DNA of 64,000 nt from a candidate division SR1 bacterium (GTDB lineage: Bacteria; Patescibacteriota; Gracilibacteria; Absconditabacterales; Absconditicoccaceae), in contig JAPLUT010000004.1 of assembly GCA_026397475.1 (NCBI GenBank), positions 1 through 64,000 of the forward strand, read 5' to 3'. Positions 10,983-22,137 of the stretch are shown piece after piece (within the stretch, counting starts at the first letter, position 1; each line of letters opens with the position of its first letter). Position numbers and translations under genes: made by a program. The notes below the pieces were generated by a model, which was not told the origin of the DNA, made no database searches, and saw nothing but the letters and a program-made list of their open reading frames with translations.

Positions 10983-12443
10983 ATGGACGTTAGAGAACTC
11001 TTCCCAACACTCAATCCCCACCAGTTAGCATATGTGAATTTAGATTTACCTAATCCTCAAAACGGAGAATACATGCTTTGTGCATTTCATATTATTCCAG
11101 GAGGAAAATTAAACATTCTTCAGGCTGCATGTGAAATGGCGGCAGAATCATCAACAGGAACAAATTTTTTGGTACAAACAGAGACTCCATTTTCACGTGA
11201 AATGAATGCGTTGGTATATAAAGCGGATCTTGAAAAAAACTTAGTTCGAGTAGCTTATCCACGAAGATTATTTGATCGTGGGGGCAATGTCCAGAATATA
11301 TTAACCTATATTGCAGGAAATGTTTTTGGAATGAAAGAAATCCAAGCATTAAAAATTCTTGATGTGCGATTTCCACCTTCAATGTTAGAACAGTATGATG
11401 GACCAAGTTATACTTTAGATGACATGAGAAAATATTTGAATGTCTATGAAAGACCCATTTTATGAACGATTATAAAACCTAAAATGGGACTTACTTCTGC
11501 AGAGTATGCTGAAGTTGCTTATGATTTCCGGGTAGGAGGTGGTGATTTTGTAAAAAATGACGAACCTCAAGCAAATCAAGATTTTTGTCCCTATGATAAA
11601 ATGGTAGCACATGTGGCTGAAGCTATGGCAAAAGCTGTTAAAGAGACAGGACATAAAAAAGTGCATTCATTCAATGTATCAGCTTCCGATTATGAAACTA
11701 TGCTTGCAAGATGCGAGATGGTAGTCAACTCATGAATGGAAAAATGATCATATGCATTTCTTATCGATGGAACAACTGCAGGATGGATGGCAGTGCAGAC
11801 GCTCAGAAGAAAATATCCTGAAGTATTTATTCATTTCCACAGAGCGGGACATGGAGCATTTACGAGACCAGAAAATCCTATCGGATATACGGTTTTAGTG
11901 CTTTCAAAATTTGCAAGACTCGCTTGAGCATCAGGTATCCATACGGGAACTGCAGGTGTAGGTAAAATGGCAGGTACGCCAGAAGAGGATATCACTGCAG
12001 CACATAATATTCTCAATCTCGTAGGTGAAGGACATATTTTCCATCAATCACGAGGGACTATTCCAGAAACTGACAAAGATTTCGTTCACGATGTTCAACA
12101 AGATATTGCACATCATACCGTATTGCAAGATGATTCACGAAGAGCAATCAAAAAGTGTTGCCCTATTATTTCAGGAGGACTTAATCCCACTTTATTAAAA
12201 GCATTTATCGATGTGATGCAAAGTGTAGATTTCATTACTACGATGGGAGCAGGATGTCACGCACATCCGGGTGGAACACAAAAATGAGCAACTGCATTAG
12301 TTCAATCTTGTGAAGCCTATACAAAATGAATAGATATTCATGAATACGCAAAAACGCATGAAGAGCTTGCTCAAGCAATTGAATTCTTTGAGAAAAAAGA
12401 AAATAAAGATTTGAGACATGCCGCAAGAAGAGAAAGTAATTAG
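10983..12443 (+). CDS. rbcL: RuBisCO large subunit, form II/III type
   Basis: 486 residues with six TGA-encoded Gly, stop TAG. It carboxylates ribulose 1,5-bisphosphate to two 3-phosphoglycerate. Active-site residues are present: GTIIKPKMG with the catalytic Lys at 165, GGGDFVKNDEPQANQ with the carbamylated Lys at 191 and metal ligands Asp193/Glu194, FHRAGHGAF, the loop-6 Lys in TGTAGVGKM, and the phosphate-binding SGG and AGCHAHPGG. The KNDE form of the metal site and an insertion after the loop-6 region (about GHIFHQSRGTIPETDKDFVH) are typical of form II/III enzymes of CPR bacteria and methanogens. No small subunit, activase or phosphoribulokinase is nearby, so it should serve nucleotide salvage and not the Calvin cycle. 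Confidence 0.95.
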
Positions 12444-12472
12444 CATTTTATTTTTAAATAGCATTTATAAAA

Positions 12473-13996
12473 ATGAAACAAAAAAAAACATCACATCAAG
12501 CTCTATTTATAGCAAAAACAAAAATTATCGACATCCATGAATGAGATGAATTAGTTGTTCTTATAAATGAAAAAGACGCTTGGCAACATGGAATTACAAG
12601 CATGGATAAGATTTCGCTTATCTACAATAAGAGAGAATTTGTTTTCGATGTAGATATTAGTGATAAGTTTGTACAACGTTGAGAGATAGGAATTTTTCAA
12701 GATATTAAAGAAAAATATGGAATCAAGGGAGGGCAAAATGTTGCTATTACATTTACCAAAAACAGTTCAGAATCTCTTGATGCGCTCAAAAAATGATTGA
12801 CCGGAAAAAGGCTCAATCAAAAAGAGATTTTCGCAATCATGAAAGACATTTCAAATAATAGATTTACGGACATCCTTACCACGTACTTTTCTGCGATGGG
12901 ATTTTTCTTCCCTTCCAAGGATGAGGATCTCTATTGGATGGCAAAAGCTATGGCAGAGACAGGCGAGATGCTTAAGTTTCCAGGAGTAGTGGCAGATAAA
13001 CATTGTATGGGAGGAGTTCCTGGAAATGAAACTACAATGATTATGATTCCTTTGCTTGCTTCATTGGGTATAAAAATGCCAAAAACATTTTCCAAGGCGA
13101 TAACAACACCAGCAGCTACAGGTGAATGTGTAAGTGTGCTTATGAATATTTCATTTAGTAAACCAGAAATTGAAGCATTAGTTAAAAAAAATAACTGTTG
13201 TCTTGTACGAGGAGGAGGATTGGATCTTGCTCCCGCTGATGAGAAACTTATCAAAGTTGCTTATCCACTTTCTATGCAATCTTATTCAAGAACGATAGTC
13301 AGTATCATGGCAAAGAAATTTGCAATGGGAATCAATCATTCGCTTATCGATATTCCTGTAGGACCAACAGCGAAAGTACCAGACATGAAAACAGCAAAAT
13401 GGTTAAAAGAAAAATACATCTATGTAGGAAAAAAGCTTGGGATGAAAGTTCACGTAGAAATCACTCCTGCATTGCAGCCTATTGGTGCTGGTGTTTGAGC
13501 GGTTCTCCAAGTAAGAGAAGTACTCAGAGTCTTACAACAGCATGAAAAAAGACCAACAGATCTTGAAAAAAAAGCAGTATATCTTGCATCCAAAATAATC
13601 GAACTTGTCGGTATGGCAAAAGGTAAAGATGCGGAAAAGCTTGCATACGGACAGCTCATCAGTGGAAAAGCATGGGCGATGATGCAAAAGATTATTTCTG
13701 CACAAGGTGGAGATCCTAAAGTAAAATCTGAAGGTTTAAAATTATGAAAGATTCAAAAGGATATTATAGCAGAAAAAGATGGAAAAGTAAAAAATATCGA
13801 TATGAAACTTGTAAATGTAGTAACAAGAACACTCGGTTCTCCTCTAGATCTTCATTCCTGACTCTATCTTCACAAAAAACTTGGTGACAGCGTAAAGAAG
13901 GGTGAGACCATCTATACGATGTATGCAAATGATGAAGAAAAAATTGGATTAGCAAAAGAATTTTTAGAAGGAAAGAAGATGTACGAGATTAAATAA
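12473..13996 (+). CDS. deoA: AMP phosphorylase
   Basis: 507 residues, stop TAA, 29 bp after RuBisCO. It phosphorolyses AMP (also CMP/UMP) to base plus ribose 1,5-bisphosphate, the first step of the pathway completed by the two upstream genes. The family signature DKHCMGGVPGNETTM lies near residue 176. The N-terminal ~90-residue double-psi-barrel-like extension and ~500-residue length separate the archaeal AMPpase family from ordinary thymidine phosphorylase (~440 residues). RGGGLDLAPAD and the Pro/Gly-rich loop PIGAGVG are further family motifs. TGA encodes several Gly, one in the latter loop. Confidence 0.93.
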
Positions 13997-14039
13997 ATTT
14001 TAAATTTACAATTTGAAATTTTAAATTTAAAAAATAGTG

Positions 14040-15044
14040 ATGACCAGTATAGTAATGACCATGGGTCCGTCAAACAATAGTGATGCACAACTTATTAGAT
14101 GCTATGAAAATGGCATCAGGATATTGAGATTCAATTTTCCTCATTACAATCAAGAGACAACAAAGAGGGATGTAAATGTTGCACATATTGTAGAAAAAAA
14201 AGTAGGAGGAAAATTTCAACTCTTATTAGATACTGAAGGACCAGAAATCAGAACGGGCGTTCTGAAAATGCCAATTACTTACAAGGTATGACAGCTTTTT
14301 AAAATTTATGTCAATGAAAGCAAACGTGACGAAACGTGAATTTTTTGTGATTATCCGACGCTAGTAGAAGACGTGAAAATAGGGACTATTATAAAAATCG
14401 ATGCAGGATTGCTCGAAGCAGAGGTTCTAGAAAAAGGGTCCGAATATATTTTGGTAAAATCCTTAAATGATTTCACGGTTGGGTCAAGGAGGCATCTTAA
14501 TTTGCCAGGTATTCACTATAATCTTCCAGGCATCACGGCAAGAGACAAGGAAAACGTTCTGTTCGCTATTCAGCAAAAATTTGATTACATCGCTTTGAGT
14601 TTTACAAGAAAGGCTGCCGATGTTGAAGAGTTGAGAAGCTTTTTACAGGATAATGGCGGAGATAAAATAAAAATTATTACTAAAATAGAAAATCAGGAAG
14701 GGATTGATAATATCTCAGAAATCATTGATGCGAGTGATATGGTCATGGTTGCTAGAGGTGATCTATGAACTGAGCTTCCTGTAGAAACGATTCCTGGTCA
14801 TCAGATGGATATTGTAAAAATGTGCAAAATAAAAAATACTCCTGTTATAGTAGCGACACAGATGTTGGAGTCAATGATTTCCAATCCGATACCTACAAGA
14901 GCAGAAGTAAGCGATATTTTTTACGCAGTACGCGAAGGCGCTGAATACGTTATGCTTTCATGAGAATCAGCAGTGGGTAAGTACCCACTTGAATGTATCA
15001 AAGTGATGAACAAAGTTATCGTTGAAGCAGAAAAGTATAAATAA
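14040..15044 (+). CDS. pyk: Pyruvate kinase without the C-terminal domain
   Basis: 334 residues, stop TAA. It transfers phosphate from phosphoenolpyruvate to ADP. Motifs: MTMGPSNN at the start, the LRFNFPH loop (usually LNFSH), DTEGPEIRTG, TKIENQEG with the active-site Lys at 215, VARGDLG, ATQMLESM...PIPTRAEVSD and MLSGESAVGKYP. The sequence stops just after the barrel; the ~130-residue C-terminal allosteric domain of usual enzymes (~470 residues) is missing. A GTG at 14037 directly precedes the chosen ATG. Placed after the AMP pathway genes, it would use their 3-phosphoglycerate product via enolase for ATP. Fewer inhibitory controls are expected without the C domain (inference). Confidence 0.9.
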
Positions 15045-15058
15045 ACATTACAAAAATC

Positions 15059-15709
15059 TTAAGATATTTTTTTGGGGAAATAGAGCACGTGCTCTGTTTT
15101 TTCTTTTATACTGTCTACTTTTAGATTACGTTCACTGCCAATATCTACAAATCAATTTTTTATAAAAAAATTATATGCGTATTCTACTTGTTTCTTATTT
15201 ACTGTCATAAGTACTCAATCATAAGAACCCAAAGTAAACTTAAAAAAATCAAAGATTTCCTTCATCATTTTTGTTCATAGTCATTGCTGAGTATGTTTTT
15301 CAAAAACAAAAAAACTCTTTAATTCTAGATATCAATTCTTCGTTTTAAAATTATTGCTTGCAAGCATATCAAGATATTTAGCTTCTTTTTGAAGTGTAAT
15401 TTTATAACTTATGATTCCACAAGGAATATCGTTTACATAAAAGATTTTCGAAACTCTATCAACTCAGTTCTCCTCTAAAACAGAATAGTTTTCATAGAAT
15501 TGGAGGGGTATACCTGCTTGTATCAGCTTATTTCATTTTTTCTTGGCCATTCATTTATCGAGGAGGGTTATGTTTTTATACGGTCAAATATATACGGCGT
15601 TTAATATCTCATGGATATTTTTTTCTATTTTTGAAAGATCTGAGTTCCCTATTTCATGAACATCTCTGATGTTAAAACTATCCTTTTCAGTAGCGGATGT
15701 ATTTATCAT
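15059..15709 (-). CDS. GNAT-family N-acetyltransferase
   Basis: 216 residues, stop TAA. It is convergent with pyk, only 14 bp away. The acetyl-CoA-binding segment is visible: strand LELKSFFVF, then the pyrophosphate loop QQGLGT and helix KMMKEIFDFFKF, then YNFFIKNGFVDIG, the usual penultimate GNAT strand and turn. The ~85-residue N-terminal part has no clear match. The substrate cannot be predicted. Gly in the acetyl-CoA loop is encoded by TGA. The last ~10 codons contain the hairpin that terminates pyk on the other strand. Confidence 0.8.
15082..15104 (+). terminator. Terminator of the AMP/RuBisCO/pyk block
   Basis: The perfect palindrome AGAGCACGTGCTCT followed by GTTTTTTCTTTT. It lies inside the 3' coding end of the convergent GNAT gene. 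Confidence 0.7.
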
Positions 15710-15800
15710 GGATAAGCTTAATGAATAATACCAAGTCTAGTAAATTTAAGAATATTCTTTTGGGGAGAATATTAATATTTTTTGTTCTAAGTTCTAATGT

Positions 15801-15977
15801 CTAACTCCTATACCGTTTCTTTACTCTTTCAAACTGAATCATAATGTGATCATAGGCTTCTCGGCCTATTTTTTTAATTTTTTCAAAAAAACGAGTTCAG
15901 CTATCACTAAGATATGATCATCAGATTACAAAGTCTACAATCCAGTTGTTTAATTTTTTTTCTATATTTTGAAACAT
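15801..15977 (-). CDS. Small hypothetical protein
   Basis: 58 residues, stop TAG, basic and helical (LNNWIVDFVIGGSYLSDSG, then FFEKIKKIGREAYDHI). Three Gly are TGA-encoded and the frame is open only under code 25. It is upstream of and co-directional with the GNAT gene. It could be a genuine small protein or the remnant of a longer one; no family recognised. Confidence 0.45.
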
Positions 15978-16064
15978 TTTTTACAATGCATTAAAACGTG
16001 TACTCTATGTCTCTACATATAAAAAAACTCTTGTAATTATCAAGCCAAAAAACATATTCTGAGA

Positions 16065-17228
16065 ATGAAAAAACGAATATTCATGACAGTCATCTGCTTC
16101 TGCTTAGGAGGTGCTACAAATGCCTTTGAATTTTCTGCTTGTCAAGAAAAACAGTTTACCGTAACTGCATATTATTCTCCAGAAAGTGGCCAAGCATTTT
16201 ATTACAAACCAAGCTTTCAAGAAGAGGTAACGCTCAATGGACAATGATATGTAGGCGCGTCGGGCAAAGAAGTTTTTAACGGAATGCTAGCATGACCCGC
16301 AAGTTATCCTTTTGGTTCTGTGATCTATTTCCCAGGACTTGGTGTAGGAGAGGTCGCTGATAGAGGAGGAGCAATTGTACTCTCGTGAGAAAGAGGCCAG
16401 AGCTGTGATCGTATAGATGTATGGATGGGAAGATGAGAAGAATGACTGATCAGAGCGCTTACTTTTGGTAAAAAAAATATGACTTGATATTTTTGCGATT
16501 GCTCGATAGTACAGTCACCGCCCAAGGATACTCTCTTACGAGAAAATGTTCCTGTACTCAAAAACTTTTTTGATATCGCGGTATGGATAGAGCAACTTGA
16601 GCCGGGAAGGAGTGATATTTGGACACGAACCTTACAAAAATATTTAGTAAAACTTGGATACCTCAACAAAAAATATCGAAATGGTAATTATGAGGAACAC
16701 ACAAAAAAGGCACTTTGTACATATCAAGTTAGTAAAAAAATAATCTCCTCTAGGAGTCCTGATTGTGGTGTGTTTTGAAAGATGACGAGATATATCATGA
16801 AAATGGATATGCAAAGTAAATGATTATTACCACAAAACTTATACGCCACAGGGACATTCGCAAATATTATAGATTGAGCAAAATATTATAATGGTGTACC
16901 AGAAGTTCGGCAATGAGTTGTTTCTGCCGGTGTCGCGAATTATTCATCAGGAGGTCTGAATCCCACATCAACATCCAAGATGTTTCTTTTTTACAGAGCA
17001 TATATTAAATGACAGCAAAGCTCAGAAATAAAAATTCTTCAAAAATTTTTACAATCACAAGGGGTGTATAGCGGAACTATTGATGGAGTATATTCCAAAT
17101 GAGTCGCGGAATCGGTCTATAATTTTCAAAAAAAATATTCACTGATTTCAGACACGGATTCTTGGCTCTTGAGAGGATTTCTTGGGCCTAAAACCAGATC
17201 GAAGATCAACGAACTAAGACAGAAATAA
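16065..17228 (+). CDS. Secreted cell-wall protein: 3D domain plus two peptidoglycan-binding domains
   Basis: 387 residues, stop TAA. A signal peptide (MKKRIFMTVICFCLGGATNA) leads to a 3D domain (double-psi barrel of lytic transglycosylases) at about residues 35-130, with YVGASGKEVFNG, SYPFGSVIYFPG and the Asp motifs ADRGG and DRIDVWMG. Two PG_binding_1 domains follow: LQKYLVKLGYLN...TKKALCTYQ near 190-220 and LQKFLQSQGVYSGTIDGVYS...VYNFQKKY near 325-365. The plan fits a murein-modifying or wall-bound enzyme, with MltA/RlpA/Rpf-type proteins as relatives. Many Gly are TGA-encoded. It stands alone between a minus-strand gene and a non-coding stretch. Confidence 0.85.
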
Positions 17229-17333
17229 TCCAGAATACTATTATAGTATCACTCAAATTTTTCCTGCGTCTCAAATCATTTACTAACCAAATAATTCAGA
17301 AGTATAATGAATGAATTATTGAGTTAGTAAATA

Positions 17334-17380
17334 TATATTCTTCAATCAAAAATATAAAGAATATTTTTGAAGGAGAATAT
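17334..17380. repeat. Imperfect inverted repeat with ~20-nt arms
   Basis: ATATTCTTCAATCAAAAATAT and ATATTTTTGAAGGAGAATAT flank the loop AAAGA. It lies in the 203-bp gap after the 3D-domain gene, beside the minus-strand terminator. It may be a terminator for the plus-strand gene or part of a mobile-element footprint. Confidence 0.4.
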
Positions 17381-17381
17381 A

Positions 17382-17411
17382 AAAAAAAATCCTAGCGAAA
17401 CGCGAGGATTT
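17382..17411 (-). terminator. Terminator of minus gene 17432-17860
   Basis: Stem AATCCTaGCG / CGCgAGGATT with loop AAA. A run of nine A on the plus strand gives the U-tract on minus. Confidence 0.8.
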
Positions 17412-17431
17412 AGAATAAAAACATTCTGGTA

Positions 17432-17860
17432 TTAGTTTTTTCTCTTTTTCTTGATCAGTCGACCCAACGACTTTCCCATAAAATTAAGATGTTTCCCCAC
17501 AGCCTTTTCATTGCTGTTAAATTTTTTGCCACGTTCTGTGGCATTAAATTGTTCCATCCAGGTAGGTAAAGCGTACGCTTCACTAAATCCTTGAGGAATT
17601 TCTATGAAGTCCACTTCAATATCTGAGAAGTTGGGGATTGCTTTAAGGACATCTTCGATTGTCCTTTCATTTTCCTTCCATGCCTCTTGATCTATTAATG
17701 GCTTCAATATAAATATTACATTCTTGAAGTAGTTCTCTTCAGTAATGTTTTTTCTAATTTCTGCCTCTTGCTCTTTTGTGCAAGAAATTGGAAGATTTAT
17801 GAAAGAAAGGACTGGTTTGCCATTGTTCCATAGTATGGAAATAATGATATTTTTTTTCAT
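17432..17860 (-). CDS. TGA-free small hypothetical protein, paralog of 18022-18369
   Basis: 142 residues, stop TAA. It begins MKKNIIISILWNN, and residues 1-85 align with the next minus gene (both have IPISCTKEQEAEIR / VKCTQDEESRIR and a strand near residue 75, IEVDFIEIP / IDVLFMSEA). The C terminus is basic (KSLGRLIKKKRKN). All six Gly use GGN. It has its own promoter and terminator, one of ten such single-gene units in the window. No family recognised; the fold looks alpha/beta and cytoplasmic. Confidence 0.65.
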   Translation of the reverse strand: MKKNIIISILWNNGKPVLSFINLPISCTKEQEAEIRKNITEENYFKNVIFILKPLIDQEAWKENERTIEDVLKAIPNFSDIEVDFIEIPQGFSEAYALPTWMEQFNATERGKKFNSNEKAVGKHLNFMGKSLGRLIKKKRKN

Positions 17861-17885
17861 CTTTTGTTTGTGTTTTTGAACACAC

Positions 17886-17913
17886 AGCTTACATATTAGT
17901 ACATAAAAGTCAA
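17886..17913 (-). promoter_or_regulatory. Promoter for 17432-17860
   Basis: On minus: TTGACT, 16 nt, TAAGCT; then an A-rich leader (CACAAACAAAAG) to the ATG. The -35 and spacing match the other TGA-free units. Confidence 0.55.
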
Positions 17914-17965
17914 CATAGAGTGGAGCTGAGTTGTTTTTTTTTAGTTTAATTGATTATTTTCTAAT

Positions 17966-17991
17966 TAAAAAAAGCCCGGTGAACACACCGG
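17966..17991 (-). terminator. Terminator of minus gene 18022-18369
   Basis: Stem CCGGTG / CACCGG with loop AACA. Seven A on the plus strand precede it, giving a U-tract on minus. Confidence 0.8.
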
Positions 17992-18021
17992 ACCAATGTA
18001 ATGAGGCCTTTTCTTCGTTTT

Positions 18022-18369
18022 TTATTGAAGATTGGGCTTGTTCATATACGTATATAAACTTTTTCTACTGTAGCTTTCTACAGCCACTTCTAATTTAGCC
18101 TCACTCATAAAGAGTACATCAATACTATGACACTCTTCAATCAGTCCTTTTACTTTTCCCAAAAAAGCTTGAGCTTCAGGAAGAGATGGGTTTTTCATAC
18201 CATTTTTAATAATCTCGGTCAAGATACTAGGATCATTTTTTTTGATCTCTATAAGGCATCTAATACGAGATTCCTCATCTTGAGTGCATTTAACGTTCGC
18301 CCAAAAAGTATGTGTAGGCGTTTTCTGATCCTTGTTGTTCACAAGGAATACTAAAATGACCTTTTTCAT
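18022..18369 (-). CDS. TGA-free small hypothetical protein, paralog of 17432-17860
   Basis: 115 residues, stop TAA. It starts MKKVILVFLVNNKDQ and shares the Cys-Thr-x-(Asp/Glu)-Glu segment and following helix with the gene downstream, so the two are distant tandem paralogs, each with a separate promoter and terminator. Three Gly, none TGA. No signal peptide or known motif. It is divergent from the 18555 gene. Possible foreign origin is discussed in the findings. Confidence 0.6.
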   Translation of the reverse strand: MKKVILVFLVNNKDQKTPTHTFWANVKCTQDEESRIRCLIEIKKNDPSILTEIIKNGMKNPSLPEAQAFLGKVKGLIEECHSIDVLFMSEAKLEVAVESYSRKSLYTYMNKPNLQ

Positions 18370-18394
18370 AGTTCTGTTTGTTTTTTGTTTGTAT

Positions 18395-18422
18395 ATCCTA
18401 TATATACTTATAAATCAGGCAA
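18395..18422 (-). promoter_or_regulatory. Promoter for 18022-18369
   Basis: On minus: TTGCCT, 16 nt, TAGGAT; leader ACAAACAAAAAACAAACAG before the ATG. Confidence 0.4.
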
Positions 18423-18554
18423 ATTCAAGCCAAAAAGTATTGTGTAACAAAATAAAAATATGTCACGTCTTTGTGCAGGAAATGGGGTATTTTTTTGATA
18501 AAAGGGTGCTTGATACGTATAATTAGGATATAAGATTTAGTAAAAACTCCTATC

Positions 18555-18833
18555 ATGGAAGAAAAAAAGCAACTCCTCATTAAAGTTCTTACGAAACTCA
18601 TGCCCTATCGAAATTTAGCGGAAGGGATTTTGGCATTAGTCGAGAGTAGCTTCGCGGATGAAAGAACTATGAATGGAATAGTCTTGCTTATCAATCAGTC
18701 CATCAAAACCATCACAAACAGCAAAGAAAAAGAAAAGCTAGAACAAGGGATTGAGTTGATAAAAAAAATACAACAACAAGAAAACAAAGACAAGAAACAA
18801 GAAAATATAGAAGATCTTTTATCTACGATCTAA
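18555..18833 (+). CDS. Small helical protein preceding the EF-hand giant
   Basis: 92 residues, stop TAA. It is highly helical and Lys/Glu-rich (MEEKKQLLIKVLTKLMPYRN, later a KIQQQENKDKKQEN stretch) with no membrane segment. It ends 7 bp before the ATG of the 1089-residue protein, so translation may be coupled and the product may be a chaperone or partner for it (inference). No family recognised. Confidence 0.65.
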   Translation: MEEKKQLLIKVLTKLMPYRNLAEGILALVESSFADERTMNGIVLLINQSIKTITNSKEKEKLEQGIELIKKIQQQENKDKKQENIEDLLSTI

Positions 18834-18840
18834 TCTTTCT

Positions 18841-21800
18841 ATGCCAGGAGAACTCCTCAAACAGATAGATAGAAATAAGGACATTGCGATTACCGGACAG
18901 GAGATCAAAGATTTCCTCGATGGAAAAAATAAAACTTTTCTTCCCAGTGAAAAAAATCTGCAGGATCTGGCAAAAGAAATGGATATTAACCTAAAAGAAA
19001 AGAAGCCTGGAATGTATATAGATGAAAGGGCTCTGTGATCTGCATATGAAGAGATAGCACAAAAGATTATGCAAAATGGAGATTTGACACCCTCAGAGAG
19101 TAAACTCTTGAAGTTATATCTTTATATCAAAAAAGGGAATGCTGATGTAGCCGCGAAGATACTCAAAATAAATCCTAATTACAAAAAAATAGATAAAAAA
19201 AACTCAGTAGATATTTCTCAAAATATTCCACTGCTCAATCAGACGCTTCTGGAGTCACAAAATATGATGATTGATTTTCTTTCAAACATGCAGGCGACAA
19301 TGAAAGCGTCTAGCGATTATAGATTATATAAAAATATTATCAAAAATATTTCAGAATTTTTACAAAAGCATCCTGTGTCAGGATGTTCATCGTATGCTGA
19401 CTATCAGAGCAAAATAAACGCTATGGCTGATTTTTTCAATCAGACCATTCACAGTAATGGATTGCTTATCGGTGGGGGTAAAAATCCTGCGTATAAATAT
19501 TTCCGTGAAAATGCCAGCACGAGTACAGGCTCAGATTCTGTAGGCGTTGAACCGTTTATTAAGTTTGGAAATATTCTAAAATCATTGTGAACGATACAAT
19601 CCGTCAAAGACAAAGAGCAATTAAAATGAGAATATTATGCGACGACAAGAGAAATGTTGGGGGGATGATTTTACGGTACCCAGCAAGGGTTTATGTGATC
19701 ATTCTATCAAAGTGAAAATATGGCAAATCTCCAAGATGATGTTCTTCAGTCAGAAGATTTTAAAAAATATCCTGATCTGAAACTTGTCACGGATTTTCTT
19801 AAAAAGATGAAAGAAGGCTCACTCAAGGACGGACAATCTCAACTATCATGAGAAGAACAATTTGCAACACTTATCAAAAATCTTAATGGTAAGGTTCCTG
19901 TAAATTTTATTTTGCATTTGCAAAAAGTATTTAAAGATGCAAATATGCAAGAAGAGATAGATGCTTTTGTTAAGCAGATAGATGTCTGAAGTTTAAGCAC
20001 TATCGCGATTATGCAAGTGCTGGGAGAACAAGTGAAAAAAAATAATATGCACATTAGCGAACAAGAGCTTTTACAGTGATGCGAGTATTACAAAAAAAAT
20101 GGAGTCTTCCAAGCAAGCATTATGACTTTGTTTGAGATGAATGGAATCGATACTAAAAAAATAAAATCGCTGATACAAGACAAGACAAAAAATTATACAA
20201 TGAAACAATATAATATGATGGTGGCCCAAAGGTTCGCTGCAGTTATGCTAGCATGATCTTTACAGTACGATGATGGAAAGGGAAGAGCAGATGTGTTGAG
20301 TAAAAATAATGCATTATTCAAAATCTACAACGATGTAGAAGGAATAGGACATGAATGAGGAATGGCTGATTCAAGAATTCAAAGACTTAAAGGAATGGCA
20401 GATCAGGTCGCGCTTACTATTGCGATTACTGCACTTTCATGAGGGCTGGGTTCTCTCGCGGCAAGAGGTCTCTTGTGAGGCCTAGAAGCAGCGACGAGCT
20501 GAGGAAGGATAGCTTTGTTTGCAGCGAAGATGATCGTAGAATGATCAGTCTTTCATGCGAGCAATACTTTACTTACATGAGCAATCTCCAACGATTGGGC
20601 TACTGCAGTAGAAGAACTTAAAAGTCCCGCAGCACGAAGTAAAAGTGTTTTGTATATGGGCGTAATGAGTGGGGTAGGAAGGGTATTAAATGCTGGTACA
20701 CTAAAATTATGATCGCCACTTCTTAAGCAAGGAGTGAACCCAAAATATTTCGAGCAACTCAGTAAAGGCTTGCAATTGCCCACAGAAATTGCGGGAATGC
20801 TAGCTACGGATCAAATCGTTTCGCTTACTTTCGACCAGAAGTTACAACATATTACTATGGAATCACTGGTACAAACCATCACTTTGGTTGTAGGATTAAA
20901 AGCGGCGCATAAGATTGTCCCGATTATTTGAGAGCAAGGACCGCTTACTACAGATGAAGTGGAAATTACCGGACAGACGATCAAAGAAGGCGTAGTTACA
21001 GACATTTCTTATCAACAAAAAATCATAAATAGCTTAGATGCAAAGACAGAATATTTATCAAAACTTATAAAAATAAAAAGCAATATAAAAACATATGTCG
21101 CAAAAAATATCCTCAATAGTATCGATGCTGATGTATCAAAGAATCCAAATAAGGACTACTCTAAGTCGCTGCAAGAAGTAAAAAAAACCATAGAACAATT
21201 GCGTCAAGAATGAAAATCATCCCCGAGTTTAGAAAAAAAATATATGGAAATAGAAATAAAAATAAAAAAAACAGAAGAGAAAAAAATAAGTGAAGAAAAA
21301 AATAAAGATCTTTTGGAAAGCGAGATTTTTGATGAAAAAAAGACCAAGGAATTACTAGCAGAAGGGGAAGAGATAAGCCAAGAATTGGAGCATATCGAAG
21401 AAAAGGCAAACGAAATCAAAGATGAACATCAGAGAAATGTTTTTCTTAAAAATTCATTACAAAAGGCGCAATCTTTCTTGCGCGATGTATATGAGGGATA
21501 TGTAAAAAGCAAACTTACTCATTTTAAACATAATATGCATGAAGATCGAAAACTTGCAAAAAAAGATGGGATGCTTTTGAAAGTTGCAGCTACCGTTGGC
21601 ATGCTTTCGCATATCACGTATTTGTGATTTGAAATAAAACATTTTTATCACACCCTGCATCAGTTGTCAGAAGGAACCTATGACCATCTTGATTCAGAAC
21701 AGGTGTCGTCTGTAGGAGAAGCGATATATCAAAGTATGGATAATTTTAAGGAAGCTATTATACATTTAGATCTGAGAATAAAAGATCATATCGATATCGA

Positions 21801-22110
21801 AAAATTTACCACAGAAATTATTTCCCTTGTGGAGTACACCAACAACATTTGAGAATATACAACATATTTGTATGGTTTGTCTATAAAGTATCCGCATATT
21901 GATATTGTTTCTATAGAAGGTATGCTGCCCCAAGTGGGGCCGGTGGGTAATGAACTCCATCTCCAGATCATCAATACTATTGCAAAAAGTTTTGAAAAGG
22001 AATATTATAGCACTGCGGATCGAGGTAGGGTAGATGCTATGATAGAAAAAGCATCTCAGTTGAAGAAAAATATAAGCATGAAATATAAAAAATTATCAGA
22101 CATCAAATAA
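18841..22110 (+). CDS. 1089-residue EF-hand / coiled-coil protein of unknown function
   Basis: One code-25 frame with many TGA codons, stop TAA. Residues 10-21 (DRNKDIAITGQE) form a canonical calcium-binding EF-hand loop. About residues 520-620 are rich in Gly, Ala and Leu (ALTIAITALSGGLGSLAARG, then LFAAKMIVEGSVF), like the hydrophobic hairpins of membrane-inserting proteins. Residues ~774-875 are a Lys/Glu coiled coil (KKTEEKKISEEKNKDLLESE). A short hydrophobic segment lies near 905-920. There is no N-terminal signal peptide. It is followed by two small co-directional genes that may be part of the same system. A secreted effector or large envelope protein is conceivable, but no family is recognised. 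Confidence 0.75.
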
Positions 22111-22137
22111 AAGATTTATCTATTATACATAACCATT

